Below are positions 21,232 through 33,121 of a stretch of 64,000 bases of DNA, piece after piece. Both the position numbers and the translations under genes were made by a program. The stretch lies in the NCBI GenBank assembly GCA_004380135.1, contig QXCR01000063.1:95812-159811 (forward strand). The letters are read 5' to 3'. The DNA is from Stemphylium vesicarium. Taxonomy: Eukaryota; Ascomycota; Dothideomycetes; Pleosporales; Pleosporaceae. The notes under the pieces were generated by a model. That model did no database searches. It was given only the letters and a program-made list of their open reading frames with translations, and was not told the origin of the DNA. Numbering within the stretch: position 1 is the first letter of the stretch; each line of letters begins with the position of its first letter.

Positions 21232-23424
21232 TTAATACTCCCCCACAAACGCCCCTCTCCCTCTCCCCTTACCACCAGCACCAGCACCAGCACCCCTATC
21301 ACCCTTCCCAAACAGCGCCTCAACCATAGCCTCAGCCTTCAACTGCGAGACCTCCTCCCTCACCTCCTCCTTCTCCTTTTCCAACCTCTTCAGCTTCTCC
21401 TTTTCTCGCTCCAACTCGCGTTCCACCTCGCGTCTCCGCAACCTGAGGTTCTCGCGCTCTCGATCGCTAGACTTGACATGTTCGTAGTTACGGAATTTGT
21501 CGACATGATCACGGTCGCCGTCGCCCTCGTGGTCTAGGGTTCGTTCTCGGTCTAGGTTGCGGAGGCGGGAAAGTTCGAGGAGGGAAAGCTGACTGCTGAG
21601 GTTTTGGAATGTGGGCCAGGGGGTGGGGGGGGATGAGTCGCTGAGCAGGAGTGGAGAGTGATGATTGGGGTTGAACATGTGTGCATGGGGGAGATGATTC
21701 GGTGTGCGATCGGGCAGATATGCGGGCATATTGTAATGTGGGTGCGATGAGAAGCTGTACCAACCGGCTGCCGTGAGCTCCGCGCGAGCTTTGTTGACGT
21801 CGTTTTCTAGCGCTCCGCTAGCGTCGATGGCATCGAAGAGGCGTGTTCGATGAGGGCCTTGTTCGTTTTCAAGCTTGAGCAAATTGGGTGGCTCTATGGT
21901 GCTGAGGTTCAGCGAAATGGTGTGGTGCCCTGGACTTGACGTAGGAGGAAACCGTGTAAGAAATTTGCGCGCCCAGGCTTTCATATCGGATTCTGGCTCG
22001 CAACCTCCGTAGATCTCCTTCAGAACCGCGACGGGGTCTTCGTACAGGATTCCGTAGGCATTCATTCGATCCATGGCATAGCTCTTGCACTCCTCAAAGC
22101 CCATCAATGTACCGAGCTTTGCAAATTGCACGTCTGCCAGAACACATGTCTCGGTAGCTGTGGCGTGGAGTTTGATGATAGGAGGACCTCTACGCTCAAC
22201 GCCTAGACCGACTGCGGCGGCAGCGAATAGATGTGGATCCGGACGGTAAGAACCAGTATGTAGGAATTCGAGGAATCGTACGAACGTATTTTCGGAGACA
22301 TCGTTGTGTATCTTGAGGAAACGACTTCCAGCCTTTTCGAAAATCTTCATGACGCTCGAAAACTGTTCGATCTTATCTCCATTGACCAGGATAGGTTTCT
22401 CCTTGAACATAAACTCCACCAACTTGGCAGAAGAAACAAATGCTGTGCGGCGTCTCGTCTCAAGCTCGTGTCGTCGGTCGTTGTACACGCTCGCTTCCAG
22501 GTCACGGATACACTCTGGTTGGTCAAACATGGGCTGGCAAATCTTCTGATACCACTTATCCACATCGCCATCAGAGGGCCCTTGTACGTCACAGTGACAA
22601 TGGCTATGATACCAACTCTCTTTGTCTTCCTGTGCGACCGCTTCTCTTTTCCGGGCACTGCAGTACTCGCCCACCACATGTCGCATGCTAGACGAGCTGT
22701 ATCCGCAGCCCAAGGATGTTAGCTCCCTACCGTGGACCGCCGAAAGTTTCTTGATGGTCAATATGATCTTGCCAAAGTGCACACCATGATCCAAACGCCC
22801 ATAGTCTACCTCATCCTCCTTTTGACCACCGCAAGCAACAAGGAAATATGCATGTATCATGTGATGAATCATGATGGCGACAGTTTCCTTTGCTTGGCCA
22901 TGGCCGATCGCATCGTGGTTGAGGATGACGGCGATGCGCTTGACGTTGGGGTTTGGTCCTAGTCGGTGTGTGTAGGTGGCGCCAGAGACATCAGAGTTCA
23001 AACTCCTAATGTCAAGAAACACAGCGTTCTTCAAATGCCCTGAGAAGAGTACTTCATCGAGCTTGTTGAAGATACGAAAGGGTATTTCCTGGCTCAATCC
23101 TTTTTCTTGGAGCGTCGCGGCTCGTATACGAATGTTCTTCAGCGATGCAGCTGCATCTTCCCAACTTTGTTCCAGTCTATCGACGATAAAAGCAACGGCC
23201 CAATCGATATTCCATCCCAGGTCCCTGTCGCATCTTAGGTCGGGGTCTTGCAGCCGGATAGCGACGCTTGGGAACGGGCGGCGAAAGTCATGAGGCTCGA
23301 ATGGGAGAAAAAGGTCTGGCTCCGAGTCGGATGGGTAGGACTGAATGCGTGAGAGCGCGGTGCCGCCGAGGAAGCCCTCGCCAAATGGGAACAATACGAG
23401 ACGATCATTGGAGCCCAGCGTCAT
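21232..23424 (-). CDS. SprT-like domain protein with BTB-like region and C-terminal coiled coil
   Basis: A single exon encodes 730 aa. Residues about 80-220 match the SprT-like zinc-metalloprotease fold: RIFNKLDEVLFSGHL, then HHMIHAYFLVACGG at 187-200 and DHGVHFGKI with a third His. In Spartan-type proteases the motif is HExxH; here it is H187-H188-M-I-H191, so the catalytic Glu is replaced by His, and activity is doubtful. Residues about 350-450 (AKLVEFMFKEKPILVNGDKI, then FVRFLEFLHTGSY) look like a degenerate BTB/POZ fold. The C-terminal 80 residues form a highly charged coiled coil (ERELEREKEKLKRLEKEKEE) and then a Gly/Ala/Arg tail. Function unknown; DNA-protein crosslink repair is the role of active relatives only. 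Confidence 0.82.
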   Translation of the reverse strand: MTLGSNDRLVLFPFGEGFLGGTALSRIQSYPSDSEPDLFLPFEPHDFRRPFPSVAIRLQDPDLRCDRDLGWNIDWAVAFIVDRLEQSWEDAAASLKNIRIRAATLQEKGLSQEIPFRIFNKLDEVLFSGHLKNAVFLDIRSLNSDVSGATYTHRLGPNPNVKRIAVILNHDAIGHGQAKETVAIMIHHMIHAYFLVACGGQKEDEVDYGRLDHGVHFGKIILTIKKLSAVHGRELTSLGCGYSSSSMRHVVGEYCSARKREAVAQEDKESWYHSHCHCDVQGPSDGDVDKWYQKICQPMFDQPECIRDLEASVYNDRRHELETRRRTAFVSSAKLVEFMFKEKPILVNGDKIEQFSSVMKIFEKAGSRFLKIHNDVSENTFVRFLEFLHTGSYRPDPHLFAAAAVGLGVERRGPPIIKLHATATETCVLADVQFAKLGTLMGFEECKSYAMDRMNAYGILYEDPVAVLKEIYGGCEPESDMKAWARKFLTRFPPTSSPGHHTISLNLSTIEPPNLLKLENEQGPHRTRLFDAIDASGALENDVNKARAELTAAGWYSFSSHPHYNMPAYLPDRTPNHLPHAHMFNPNHHSPLLLSDSSPPTPWPTFQNLSSQLSLLELSRLRNLDRERTLDHEGDGDRDHVDKFRNYEHVKSSDRERENLRLRRREVERELEREKEKLKRLEKEKEEVREEVSQLKAEAMVEALFGKGDRGAGAGAGGKGRGRGAFVGEY

Positions 23425-24332
23425 TAAGCTAGTAAGAAAAGTTTGTGCTTGGCCGAATTCTTCAAAGAGGAGGAGAGGGTGTTGATGAGTATATGCCAGA
23501 GCTAAACGAGGTTTATGTAGGTTTGGGGAATGAGAAGCTGACAGTGCTCAACTGTCGCATGGACACCATCCGGCGTCACCGTTCGCGGAGCCTCTTACTT
23601 TGCACGTTGCCTTTCGGATAATCGACAGCTACTGGCTGTTGGGCGCGGTCGTACTGGCGCTATTGCAGGTTGTTTGCCGCGTATGACCCAAGAGCTGGGT
23701 GTTGAACTTTGACAGATGATATGATGTGACATTCATTGGTGGCCCTGAGATCGAGAGCGGAATAGCCCGAATTCTCCAATGATTGTGTGACATTTGCATC
23801 TTGCCCTAAGACCCAGGAAGTTCGAATCTATAACACGATTAGTCCCTTGGTGCCCAGCAGCGTCGTACCGAGCTAGACAGCCTGTCTCGGGCTACACAAG
23901 ATCGATTCCTGGGGTCATTGACTTGCTAGCAGAAGACCGGCGTCAAGAGCCGTTCCATTGTCGATCTGACAGGTGTTCATATTAGCATAGCCATCAGTTT
24001 TGGTGTAACAGACGTGGAAGCGGACGGGTGAAAATCAAGGATGGTATAATGTATATTTAGCGGAGCCCGGAACAACGCCAGTCGCGGCTCCAATCATGGA
24101 ACAGAAAAACAGATGGGATATACAAAGCACGTAAGAGGACCGAGAATGAATGCGCACTAGATGCTGAAGCGCCTGACTGGTAGCCGAATCTCTTTCCCCC
24201 GAGGATGTCGTAACACGTAAACAAAGACGGGTGATGTCTTATCTCGACAGTGGACGCTTGCCACCATCGATCCGGATAGAACAGCGAACAGGACTCCGGA
24301 CATGGTTGCGCCGTCACCGCTAGCCCTGGTAA
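23425..24332. other. Spacer, no gene seen
   Basis: 5' flank of the SprT-like gene and 3' flank of the Mpv17-like gene. No supported frame. Confidence 0.5.
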
Positions 24333-25240
24333 TTAATAGCGTGGGCGGTCGTCGGGACGACCGTATTCATCGACAGGCCTTCCGCTCACGGAGCCGGGGC
24401 GCGAGCTGGGACGGGAGCCCCGTCCGCTGCCGTCGCCGTAGTGCTTTCGCCTGAGAGCGGCTAACCTCTTCTTCTTGGTGTGGGCGTTGATGTATGTACC
24501 GATGATGAAACCGACAATGTTGAAGAACGGCACCCAGGTGGTCTCGGGAAGGAACTGCTGGGCGAATGCCAAAGAGATGGGCGAGACGACCCAGCTGACC
24601 TTCATCACAGGCCAGAAGCCGGCCTTGACCGTGGCCTTGACCTGGTGGAAGGTGCGCGCACCGGCGATAAGGGCCATGGAGACGAGGTAGACGCTGTTCT
24701 GGATGGGCGCGATCTGGGGCGTGTCAGAGAGTTAATTGACATAGAAGATATACATTACTTACGACCAAGTTGCTGACCAGAATCTGCATCACCTTCGCCT
24801 TAAGGCTCTTGCGGCCCTGGAAGATCTTCTGGAGAGCGCTGATCAAGACGTGACCCAGGGGCGCGCTAATCAGAGCACCGTAGATGGCCATCTTGGGCAC
24901 GCGCGAGGTGAAGTAGTGACCCGACTTGCTCCTGTCGTGGGCAATCCAGGAAGCGAGGAACTCCTGCAGCCCAGACAGAGTGCCCGAGGTGAGCATCTTG
25001 GTGCGCAATGGGTTGCTCTGCAGCTGCTTGAGGTATGCCTGCGTCGCGCCCAGTCAGTAAGGTGCCGCATCTCCTGTGACTCTCTCACTGCGCAACACTC
25101 ACTGCGAGGTATCCATTGGGACCGCCGCCTTTGGTGATGGCCTGGCCAATCTCGTGCATCAGGTCGTCCTTTCCCTTGGTGGCCGCGTCGGCAGCGGCGG
25201 CCGTCGTATGCAGCGTCTCCTTCTCGAACTTGACCGACAT
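24333..25240 (-). CDS. Mpv17/PMP22 family membrane protein
   Basis: Three exons (25240-25103, 25038-24763, 24713-24333) give 264 aa. The family has four membrane helices and resides in peroxisomal or inner mitochondrial membranes, possibly as channels. Signatures are AYLKQLQSNPLRTKMLTSG (across intron 1), YGALISAPLGHVL, IAPIQNSVYLVSMALIAG (across intron 2), then FWPVMKVSWVVSPISLAFAQ and TWVPFFNIVGFIIGTYINA. The last 40 residues are a Gly/Ser/Arg/Pro tail not typical of the core family. Introns of 64 and 49 nt have GTGAGT and GTAAGT donors and both keep the frame. The long N-terminal leader and the family branch suggest a peroxisomal PXMP2-like member, but localisation is not certain. Confidence 0.9.
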
Positions 25241-26736
25241 GGCGACTCAATGCTTTGCGACGGCAGCAGCGTGCAGATGGGCGCGTGAAAAGAGGTGATG
25301 CGGCCGTCGGGGGAATGTTTGTGGGGGAGGACGGGAGCTGTCGAGCTGACTTGTGGATGGCTGGGGATGAAGGTAAACAGCCTCGGATCGAGTCCGTGCT
25401 AGCGCCGACTCCCAAGATGCGGATGCCGTCGAGGTGTCGTGATCTGACACAACAACAACACCACCTCGGCAGTCGCCCTGATATGTAATACCCTCTTTAC
25501 AACTTGTTGCGACATGCCTCAAGACTCTCTTTCTAAGGTCAACAGAGCTATGGTACGGCATGGCTTTCGAGATGAGCATCTGTTCGCCCATGCTTTTTCG
25601 CGTGCCAGCGGATAGGAGCGTCGGACCTCGCCGCCAGCTGCTCGTTTGCATGGAGACGGCTGAAGATGTGCCCAATCCCCCCCTCGTCGACCAACGAGAC
25701 TCGATATGACCGTACTGCACTCGCAAGTGCAATCGTGCGCAAGGATGTTCGATGCGGCGCGGACCTATCTCGCTCTTATCGAGCTGACAACACATCCGAG
25801 GTCGTCATGTAGTGTCCTGAGGCTGTTTTATCAAAAGCCGACTGCTTCCATCTCAAGTCACATGTGCATCATCCGACATGGGGACCGCGTCAATGTTGTC
25901 GTGGAATGAGCGCCTTCGTCGGCGTATATTTGCTCTTTATCGGGCGTCGTGCACGTTGAACTGCGAGTATGCGATTGCCGCTTTCGCCCTGGTGGTTTGT
26001 ACAACTTCAATATTCTTCGTCTGACACCCGTGGCTCTCCAAGCCTATGCTTTCCATCATCATGTCCATCTCTTGAATTACTCTATACCACAGTTTCGTCT
26101 CGCTCCGATGGCTTTCATTCTTTCTTTGTCCTTGGGCATGTTTCCAATAGAGCGCTGGGGGCGCGTTCGCCCTTCGCGTTGTTTGTAGGCCACCAGAACA
26201 ACAAACAGTTGAGACACATGCAAGGGCCATGCACTGTCTTCAGCACTGAGGGAAGCGTCATTCGCGACATCAAAACACAACACCCCCCAACCCGGAAGTC
26301 GCTGCACCTGATTAGCGACGTGTCGACACCTCGTGGCTCACGAGTGCTCAGCAGCTGACTGGCACGCTGGTAGATCCGCCTCCCACTCCACGTCAAACAT
26401 GATGTACTGCTTTCTTCCATATCCTTTCTTGTCCCTTCTTTGGTGTTTGAAGTAATCTCACCATATTGAAAGCGTCGGTATTTCCCCGCGCTCCGTCTCC
26501 ACTCGTTCCTTCCCAATTCTCGCACCTTCGTTTGCTGCCTTTACCATTCACTTTCGTAATTAGACCCGTGGTCACTGCGCCTTCCTCTAGCATCTCTACC
26601 ACAGAAACTTCGACCTGCTCCCCGCTCTCCCACATTCTGCCCTATCCTTTCACCTAGCACTCACCGCCGCGTGCTCTCCCAGGGCCCGGCAACTTCAGCA
26701 CCCTCAGCCCCGTTGACCACAAAGCCCTACAAAGCC
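25241..26736. other. 1.5-kb divergent promoter region
   Basis: Lies between the starts of the Mpv17-like gene and the Cys-rich gene. Only short frames are seen. The 26,400-26,700 part is pyrimidine-rich and is probably the leader of the plus-strand gene. Confidence 0.5.
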
Positions 26737-28218
26737 ATGGGGAAACGTATGCGAGCCCCGAATTGCACCCACGTGGACATGGACCGCGTGTTTGGTCGCG
26801 ACCAGCAATGTTACGTTTGTGGGCACTCGTCGCCTATCGGGTTTCTGTATGAGTGCACGCAGGACACCGAAAGCCAGTCACTGGGCGACCTCATATCGCG
26901 GAAGACTAGCAAAATCGTCACGATCAAGTCTGAACTGCGAAAAGAGCTCGAGCGTTGTGGGCTAAGCGAAAGCGTCATTATTACAGCAGAAGGCGGACAT
27001 TACACTCAACAGCAACTTGGAAAACTGAAGCAGCAGAAGCTCGAGCTCAGGCAAACCATCACAGATGTACAGCAGGCGAACCAGGCCAATGATGTCATGT
27101 CTAGGTTAGCGGCCATGGCAAAGGCGCCGTACAGCACTGATGGTGCTTTCAACAGCACGCCCGTTGCAGACACAGTAGGTGGACATGTCCAGACTCGACC
27201 GGCAGGATGGTTGAGGGGTTGTGTAAGCATTACTGACCAGTATCAGAATACCCAAGGATGTGCCTTCAAAGCATGCCACACCTGTCGTCCCTACTACCGG
27301 GAGCGTGTTTGCATCTCTTTTGACGCTGTCGTCGCCGGCGAGTTTCCACCCATGACCAGAGAGGACATCGAAAAGCTTCCCGTCAAGTCCGCCCAGGTCA
27401 TGCGCACTATCGGCACTACAGCCCGAGCACTACCCTCCTCCATGACCCTGGGTACCACACCGTCTACCCTGCCGACATCAAACTCCCTTGCTACATCAAC
27501 GGATGCGCCACACACCGCTTCTTCCAACACCACGGATTCCAGCGAACTCACATTCAAAACGACGCAGACTGATATTGAAGAAATCTCAGCCCAGCGTCGT
27601 CCACGCCGCAAGTTCTACAGAATGGGTCGTCGCTCTTCTGGCGATATCGCTCGAGACATATCTCGCGGCACCTCTCTTCTCACACCCCAGGGCCTCAAGT
27701 CAGCAGTCCAAAGCATATTCCGTCCCGGCCGAGAGTCCAGCTCCTCAGGCTCAAACATCACTCTCCCGCTCGCCCGCACCGGCACTGTCCGTGACGAAAC
27801 CGGTGCCAACTCTGTCGGGGAATTCGACATTGGTGCTCTGCGCCGGGTGAAGAAACAAAAGGAGCGCAACGACATCAGGAACGGTACATACAACGGTAGC
27901 TTCGAGCAGGTAGCCCTGACTGCGACTTTGCCCAACCTCGGCAACCGACGCGAAGAGAGTATGGTTATCACACCCGGATCAGAATTCTCTTCATACACAT
28001 TTGCCACCGAGGAGGGCGATGAGATTGAGGTCAACGGCGTCGCGTTTACCGAAGAGGCGGCTGAGATGCACACCCCAGATCTCATTGCCATCCACGTGCC
28101 TGTCACTGGCATCACTGCGCAAAAGTCAAGTTCTATGATCAAGACTATTGAAATTGACGGAAGTGAGGAACGGTTGGGTGGTGGTGTTGGTTTCCAGAGC
28201 ATCATGGCGCAGGTCTGA
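26737..28218 (+). CDS. Conserved ascomycete protein with two cysteine clusters, unknown function
   Basis: A single exon encodes 493 aa from MGKRMRAPNCTHVDMDRVFG at 26737. The frame is open upstream to 26671 but has no ATG there. Two conserved Cys-rich islands are seen: QCYVCGHSSPIGFLYECTQD near residue 25, and GCVSITDQYQNTQGCAFKAC with HTCRPYYRERVC near residue 190. Together these could form metal sites. Between them is a helical, coiled-coil-like stretch with many Gln and Leu. The C-terminal half is Ser/Thr-rich and likely disordered (a basic QRRPRRKFYRMGRR segment, then many short acidic stretches). I recall the YVCG..SPIGFLYEC pattern as widespread in filamentous ascomycetes, without a known function. 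No membrane segment or signal peptide. Confidence 0.82.
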   Translation: MGKRMRAPNCTHVDMDRVFGRDQQCYVCGHSSPIGFLYECTQDTESQSLGDLISRKTSKIVTIKSELRKELERCGLSESVIITAEGGHYTQQQLGKLKQQKLELRQTITDVQQANQANDVMSRLAAMAKAPYSTDGAFNSTPVADTVGGHVQTRPAGWLRGCVSITDQYQNTQGCAFKACHTCRPYYRERVCISFDAVVAGEFPPMTREDIEKLPVKSAQVMRTIGTTARALPSSMTLGTTPSTLPTSNSLATSTDAPHTASSNTTDSSELTFKTTQTDIEEISAQRRPRRKFYRMGRRSSGDIARDISRGTSLLTPQGLKSAVQSIFRPGRESSSSGSNITLPLARTGTVRDETGANSVGEFDIGALRRVKKQKERNDIRNGTYNGSFEQVALTATLPNLGNRREESMVITPGSEFSSYTFATEEGDEIEVNGVAFTEEAAEMHTPDLIAIHVPVTGITAQKSSSMIKTIEIDGSEERLGGGVGFQSIMAQV

Positions 28219-28715
28219 GGAATTGTTTTTCTTTTCTTTTTTTTGGGTCAAGAGCGCGTGCAAAGGAGGCTTACTATAAGATAAAAGAGAAGCCATGAGA
28301 TGGATGCTATCGACTTGTTCCAGATGAGAAACTCAACATACCTGAAGCAGCGGGAGGATGACTTGAGATTTTGCACTCAGCAGGATGAGGACTTTTGATA
28401 CCCCCCTTCTTCTTCTCCTATTACTGCAGAAAGGCCCAGTTGGCAGCAATGTAGACATGTACACATGAGTTGTATTAGACCAAAAACATACACCCCACGA
28501 TTCCAAACAAGCGGGACAATGTTCAGAGTTTTGGGATTCTCGGGACATTACAACTTGAGAAGAAGTGGTAGGTACCATCATCACCACCACCACATCCACT
28601 CCTAAGAAGATGTCTCTCTATATAATACAAGGTTTCTTTTACCATCATCGTCATCATATAACATACAACATAAAAAAACCAGCAACATACTCGTCACACA
28701 AAGCGTTGCTCACAC
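28219..28715. other. Convergent 3' spacer
   Basis: Between the stops of the Cys-rich gene and MPP-alpha. T-rich and AT-rich segments typical of 3' UTRs; no gene. Confidence 0.5.
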
Positions 28716-30491
28716 TCATCTCCTTCCCAACTTCCACCTCGCAATCTTAGCCTGGATATCATCCCAAGAGTATTCCTTGCGCTTCACGCCCTCCATCTCG
28801 CCTTCCTGGAGCACAACAGTGGGCGCCCCGGAACCGCCACCCACATTCCTAACCTCGCCGCCAAAAACCTGTTTCGCCACGCGACGCAGATCCTTGATGG
28901 TAACCGCCTCGATCTTACTGCACATCTCCTTGACACCAACTTTGCGGCCGTGGACCTGGACCTGTCTGCCCAAATCCTCAAGCTCCACCATGCGCGACTC
29001 CAAGTTCATAAGCAGACTGGAGCGAAGCTGATTCTTAGCGCGGGAGACTTCTTCGTCGCGGAGGATGCCGTAACCCGTCTCATCGGACAGGGTTTTGAGC
29101 TCACGGCACATGACGTCGAGCATGTGGCTGACGTAGGTGGGTGCGCACGAGGCGGCGATGCCGAAGAGGCCGCTGTCCGTGTAGCTGTGGTTGAAGGCGA
29201 CGCAGGATTCGACCCAGCCGTGCTGGTTCAGCACGTTGGTGTAGAGGCGCGAGTACATGCCTTTGCCGGGGCCGCCGGCGCTGAAGGAGCCGCCGCCGCC
29301 GAGGAGCGTTTGCAGCGTCGCGAGGGCGTAGATGTCGGGCGAGGAGATGGGGAGCGCTTCGAAGGCGAGGTGGATGTGCGATAGGCGGGGGAGCATGGGG
29401 TTCGCTGGCGGTGGGATCGGGGGCAGGGTGAGAAAGCCGCCGGTGTATTGCGAGGGTAGCGATGTATCTATTGGCGGGAAGTTCAGGTCGAGTTGTGTGC
29501 TGAGATGGGCGTTGGACTTTGTGGATGTGGAGAGGTTTTTGAGGAAGGGGATTTTGGAAATGAGGTTGGAGCTGCCTGGCAGTGCGCCCTTGGGGGCGGG
29601 GTGGTCTGCTGTGAAGGCTTGCTGTTGTGGTGCTGGGCTGTCTGAGCCTGCGCCTGCACCAACAAGGGACGGACCAGTGCCTTTCGCCATGTCGCCAAAG
29701 TACTCCTCGGTCAGCTTGACGGCTTCGTTGTGGTTCACGCCAGCAAAGGCTACTACTATCCTTTCGGGCTTGTAGAATTCTTTCCGGTATGCTTCGATAA
29801 CGGCGCGGTTGATAAAAGGCAATCGCTCCTTGGGGCAGAGCAGTGGGTTGCCGAGAGTGTTGTCCTTGTACGCGGCCATGTGCACCAGCTCGGGCAGGAT
29901 CAGCTCTGGCTTGCTCCAGATCTCGCCAATCTCGTAATCGGCCGTCTCGAGTTGTTGTTGCACCTCTTCTTCTGTGACCATGGGATCCCGTATCGTCTCT
30001 GCGAGTAGACCAACGGTAGTGGGCACGGCCGAGTTGAAGGTTGCGGCCTGGTACATGAGCGACTCTCTGCTAGAGGCGCATTGGATGTTGCCGCCGAGTG
30101 TTTCCATCTTCTCCATCATCTGGTCGCCAGTGGTGGATTGGGTGGATTTGAAGGCTAGCCGGTCGATGATATGGCTCACTCCTCGCAGCGGGTCGTTTTC
30201 GTATCGCGAACCGGCGTCGACGTAGACTCCGACGCCGGAGAAGTGGCCGGGCAGGGCCTCTGTGGCGATGCGGATGCCATTGGGGAGTGTGGTGATTTGG
30301 TCGAGTTCGGCGGGGTCCTACATAGTGGTTTAGAATGACTTCGCTTGCAGCTGCATACTGATGCTAACCCTCTCTTCGGCGACGGCCGTAGCCAGACTCC
30401 TCCTACCGGCACATGGGGCGGATCTCGTGATAGACGAGGATGCCTTGGACAGTCCCCGGGAGAGTGGTCGGTAGGTGCGCGGCCTTAACAT
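28716..30491 (-). CDS. MAS2: Mitochondrial processing peptidase alpha subunit
   Basis: Two exons (30491-30369, 30317-28716) give 574 aa. The protein pairs with the beta subunit in the matrix to cleave presequences of imported proteins; alpha binds the substrate and has no catalytic zinc site. The N-terminus (MLRPRTYRPLSRGLSKASSS, then RRSLATA) is itself a mitochondrial targeting sequence. The M16 fold is clear: TTLPNGIRIATEALPGHFSG and VYVDAGSRYEND, then SHIIDRLAFKSTQ where beta subunits have HFLEH. The glycine-rich substrate loop LLGGGGSFSAGGPGKGMYSR is intact. The 51-nt intron falls right after the targeting sequence. A Ser/Pro-rich insert near residues 270-330 is longer than in yeast. Confidence 0.95.
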
Positions 30492-31270
30492 GTCGTGACG
30501 TTCGTGAATACTATTGTTGTCGCGCGTTCCGAAAAATTGCCATGCATCGGGATGACATGCTGTCACGTGCGAGGTACCCAGCGCAGCGGGTCTCAACGAT
30601 GGACCAGGCTGGCGGCCCCACACGGCAACGCTCGCGATCAGCGCATCAGCGTCGCGATATCAGCTCTGGTGCATGCTCCAAAGTTCTTATTCCTGCTCAG
30701 CACTATTCTGGGAACAGCAAGTGCTGCAGTGGTAATGCAACAGGCGGCGCTGCGGGGTGCAAAACGCCACCACGGCCGTCTTTGTCTCACACGTCCTGGC
30801 TCCTAGCTGCCGGCAAACGTCTCAAATCCTATCGGACCATTGCACGGCGCAGTGACCGGGTCGTCCCACAGTCCCAAGGAAAGGCTGGTCAACAAAAGAC
30901 GCTTCATCTCCATCCCGAGGTCGCTTCCAAACCCAATCTCATGTGCAAAAGCGTTCGTACTCTGGTTCTGTACACACGGCATTCACAAGTCTAGAAGCCT
31001 GCTCAAGAAAATCCGCTTACCTACTCTTTGTCTTGGCCGCATAATCCAGCCCCATCCTGTTCGCCCTCTCCGTTGGTGCATCGGCTTCGCATTTGCATTA
31101 GTACCTGTATTTGCATCATTTCCTTTGCCTCAGACACGGCTGCACCCATGGTCTTGTAAACGGGCCATCTGTGTCGTCTGTCAAACGCTGTCGAAACTCG
31201 CGCATTCACACATCGCTTACCCCAGCCTCAGGCTCTACATCCTCTCCTGCGCCGCTAAACAGGGAAGGTG
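30492..31270. other. Divergent promoter between MPP-alpha and Dma1-type genes
   Basis: About 780 bp with no convincing frame. It should hold both promoters. Confidence 0.5.
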
Positions 31271-33121
31271 ATGTTCACTACAACGGCGGCCCCAGCTCCC
31301 CAATCTGTTGTCGCAACTGTAATATCGTCGAATTCACCTGCACCGCGACCGACGGGCGTTCACAGAGGCATTAGCTTCTTCAGAAACCTGCACCTGCACT
31401 CGACGAGCCAAGCCGACCCTCCACGTGAGGATTCCCGACTGAGGACCCGACCACGCGCCTCAACCCACACTCCACCTGCCTCCCCCGCCCTTGCCTCGCC
31501 GTCGCAGCAGCAGCCTCCTCTGCCTCGTCTGAACCCCCTATCGAGGCGCCAGACGTCCGACGCCCACCCGCAGCCCCAGTCTTCAGCGAGCGACTCGCCG
31601 CCCGACTCTCCACACCCAGCCATGACCCGAACCCGCTCAGAGACGGCTCAGCCCCAGCTGCAAGTGCGCAACAATACGGGCCCGACACCAACCACTCCAG
31701 GGTCTGCCAACGCCCCGTCAGTCGAGGGCAGCGCCGACGGCGGCGGTGCTGTCAAACACCTGCCGTCCATTCGCTTCATCCCGCATCAGGACCCCCGAGC
31801 CGGCAGACCTTCCCTGATATTCCCCGTCATCAACCGCACACTGCCCGGCGAGGCTGCCATACTCCGCGTGGGACGATACTCGGAGCGTGACAACATCCCC
31901 GAAATCACCACCAACGCCCCGTCCGACGCCCCCATCGGCTTCAAGTCCAAAGTGGTTAGCAGGAAGCATTGCGAGCTGTGGTGCAAGGACGGAAGCTGGT
32001 ATATCAAGGATGTAAAAAGCTCCTCGGGCACTTTTCTGAATCACATCCGTCTCAGTCAGCCCAATGTCGAATCCAAGCCTTTCCGGATAAAGGATGGTGA
32101 TATCATTCAGCTGGGCATTGATTTCCGAGGTGGCGAAGAGATGATTTTCCGGTGTGTCAAGATCCGCGTCGAGTGCAACCGCGGCTGGCAGCAAGGGTTG
32201 AACACGTTCAAGTAAGCCCTGGGTACCGAACTTGCCAGACGATTGCTAACGATTGTAGCAAACAAACTCATCAGCGATTGCGGGCCCTCGCCAAGAGCAA
32301 GAAAGAAGTTACGGGCGATGGAGCCTCTACACATACTTCCGAGTGTGCAATCTGCCTAATGTCTATAGCGGTATGTGCTTTCGTGATGCCGTAATCAATC
32401 TATACTAATCAGCTTACAGCCCTGCCAGTCGCTATTTGTAGCACCATGCTCACACGTCTGGCACTACAAATGTATCCGCCCCATCCTGAATGGACCAACG
32501 TGGCCAAACTTCCTCTGCCCCAACTGCCGGGCGGTGGCCGATCTAGAAGAGGACGTAGACGATACTGGCGAGTTTGATGACTGGGAAGGGGAAGAGGAAG
32601 TGGTGAATGGCGACACCACTACACACCCCGACGCTGAGCAAGAAGACCGCCATGTCACCCCGCGCGCCTCCGTCGCGGCCATGAACAATAGCGATTCCGA
32701 CAGCGGCGGCGTCGACCTCACCGAATTACAACAGCAAATCACAAACATTGACATCAACGGCACCGAGCCCGCAAATGGGGACGTCTCACATCAGCCCGTA
32801 CCCGAAACCCCAGACCGTCGCCTGACGCCTCCAACCTCTTCCGTCACACAGCCAGTCAGCATCAACGTCTCCGGTGCAAACGAGTACCACGGCCTGTCGC
32901 CGCTGTATCCCGCCGCCAGTGAAGGCCTTACCCCCGATCGCGTACAAGACGGACCCATGACGCCCCGCAACGACGCCGGTCCCTTCGTCCTCGACGGTAG
33001 CGCCGGCCGAGCAGCAGGAAATCGCCTGCGCGAAGCCGACCTACCCTCGGATTCCGACAGCAGCGGAGAAGGACGGAGTAACAGCGAAGCACCGAGTCTG
33101 CCACCCGTGCGCTTTGACTAG
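31271..33121 (+). CDS. DMA1: FHA-RING E3 ubiquitin ligase, Dma1/CHFR type
   Basis: Three exons (31271-32211, 32259-32370, 32420-33121) give 584 aa. Residues 1-165 are Pro/Ser-rich and disordered. The FHA domain spans about 165-310, with the phosphothreonine-binding pattern GRYSERD, SRKHCELW and SSSGTFLNHIRLS. The RING finger lies at 343-387 (CAICLMSIAPCQ, CSHVWHYKC, CPNC) and is split exactly by intron 2. Dma1/CHFR proteins join FHA and RING to ubiquitinate phosphorylated mitotic-exit and septation regulators and delay exit under spindle stress. The C-terminal 200 residues are acidic and Ser/Pro-rich. Introns are 47 and 49 nt with canonical sites (GCTAAC and TACTAATC branch sites). The ATG at 31271 is used; the codon before it is GTG. 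Confidence 0.93.

Noticed and set aside
28950..29384. 144-codon plus-strand frame
   Set aside because: Antisense shadow of MPP-alpha.
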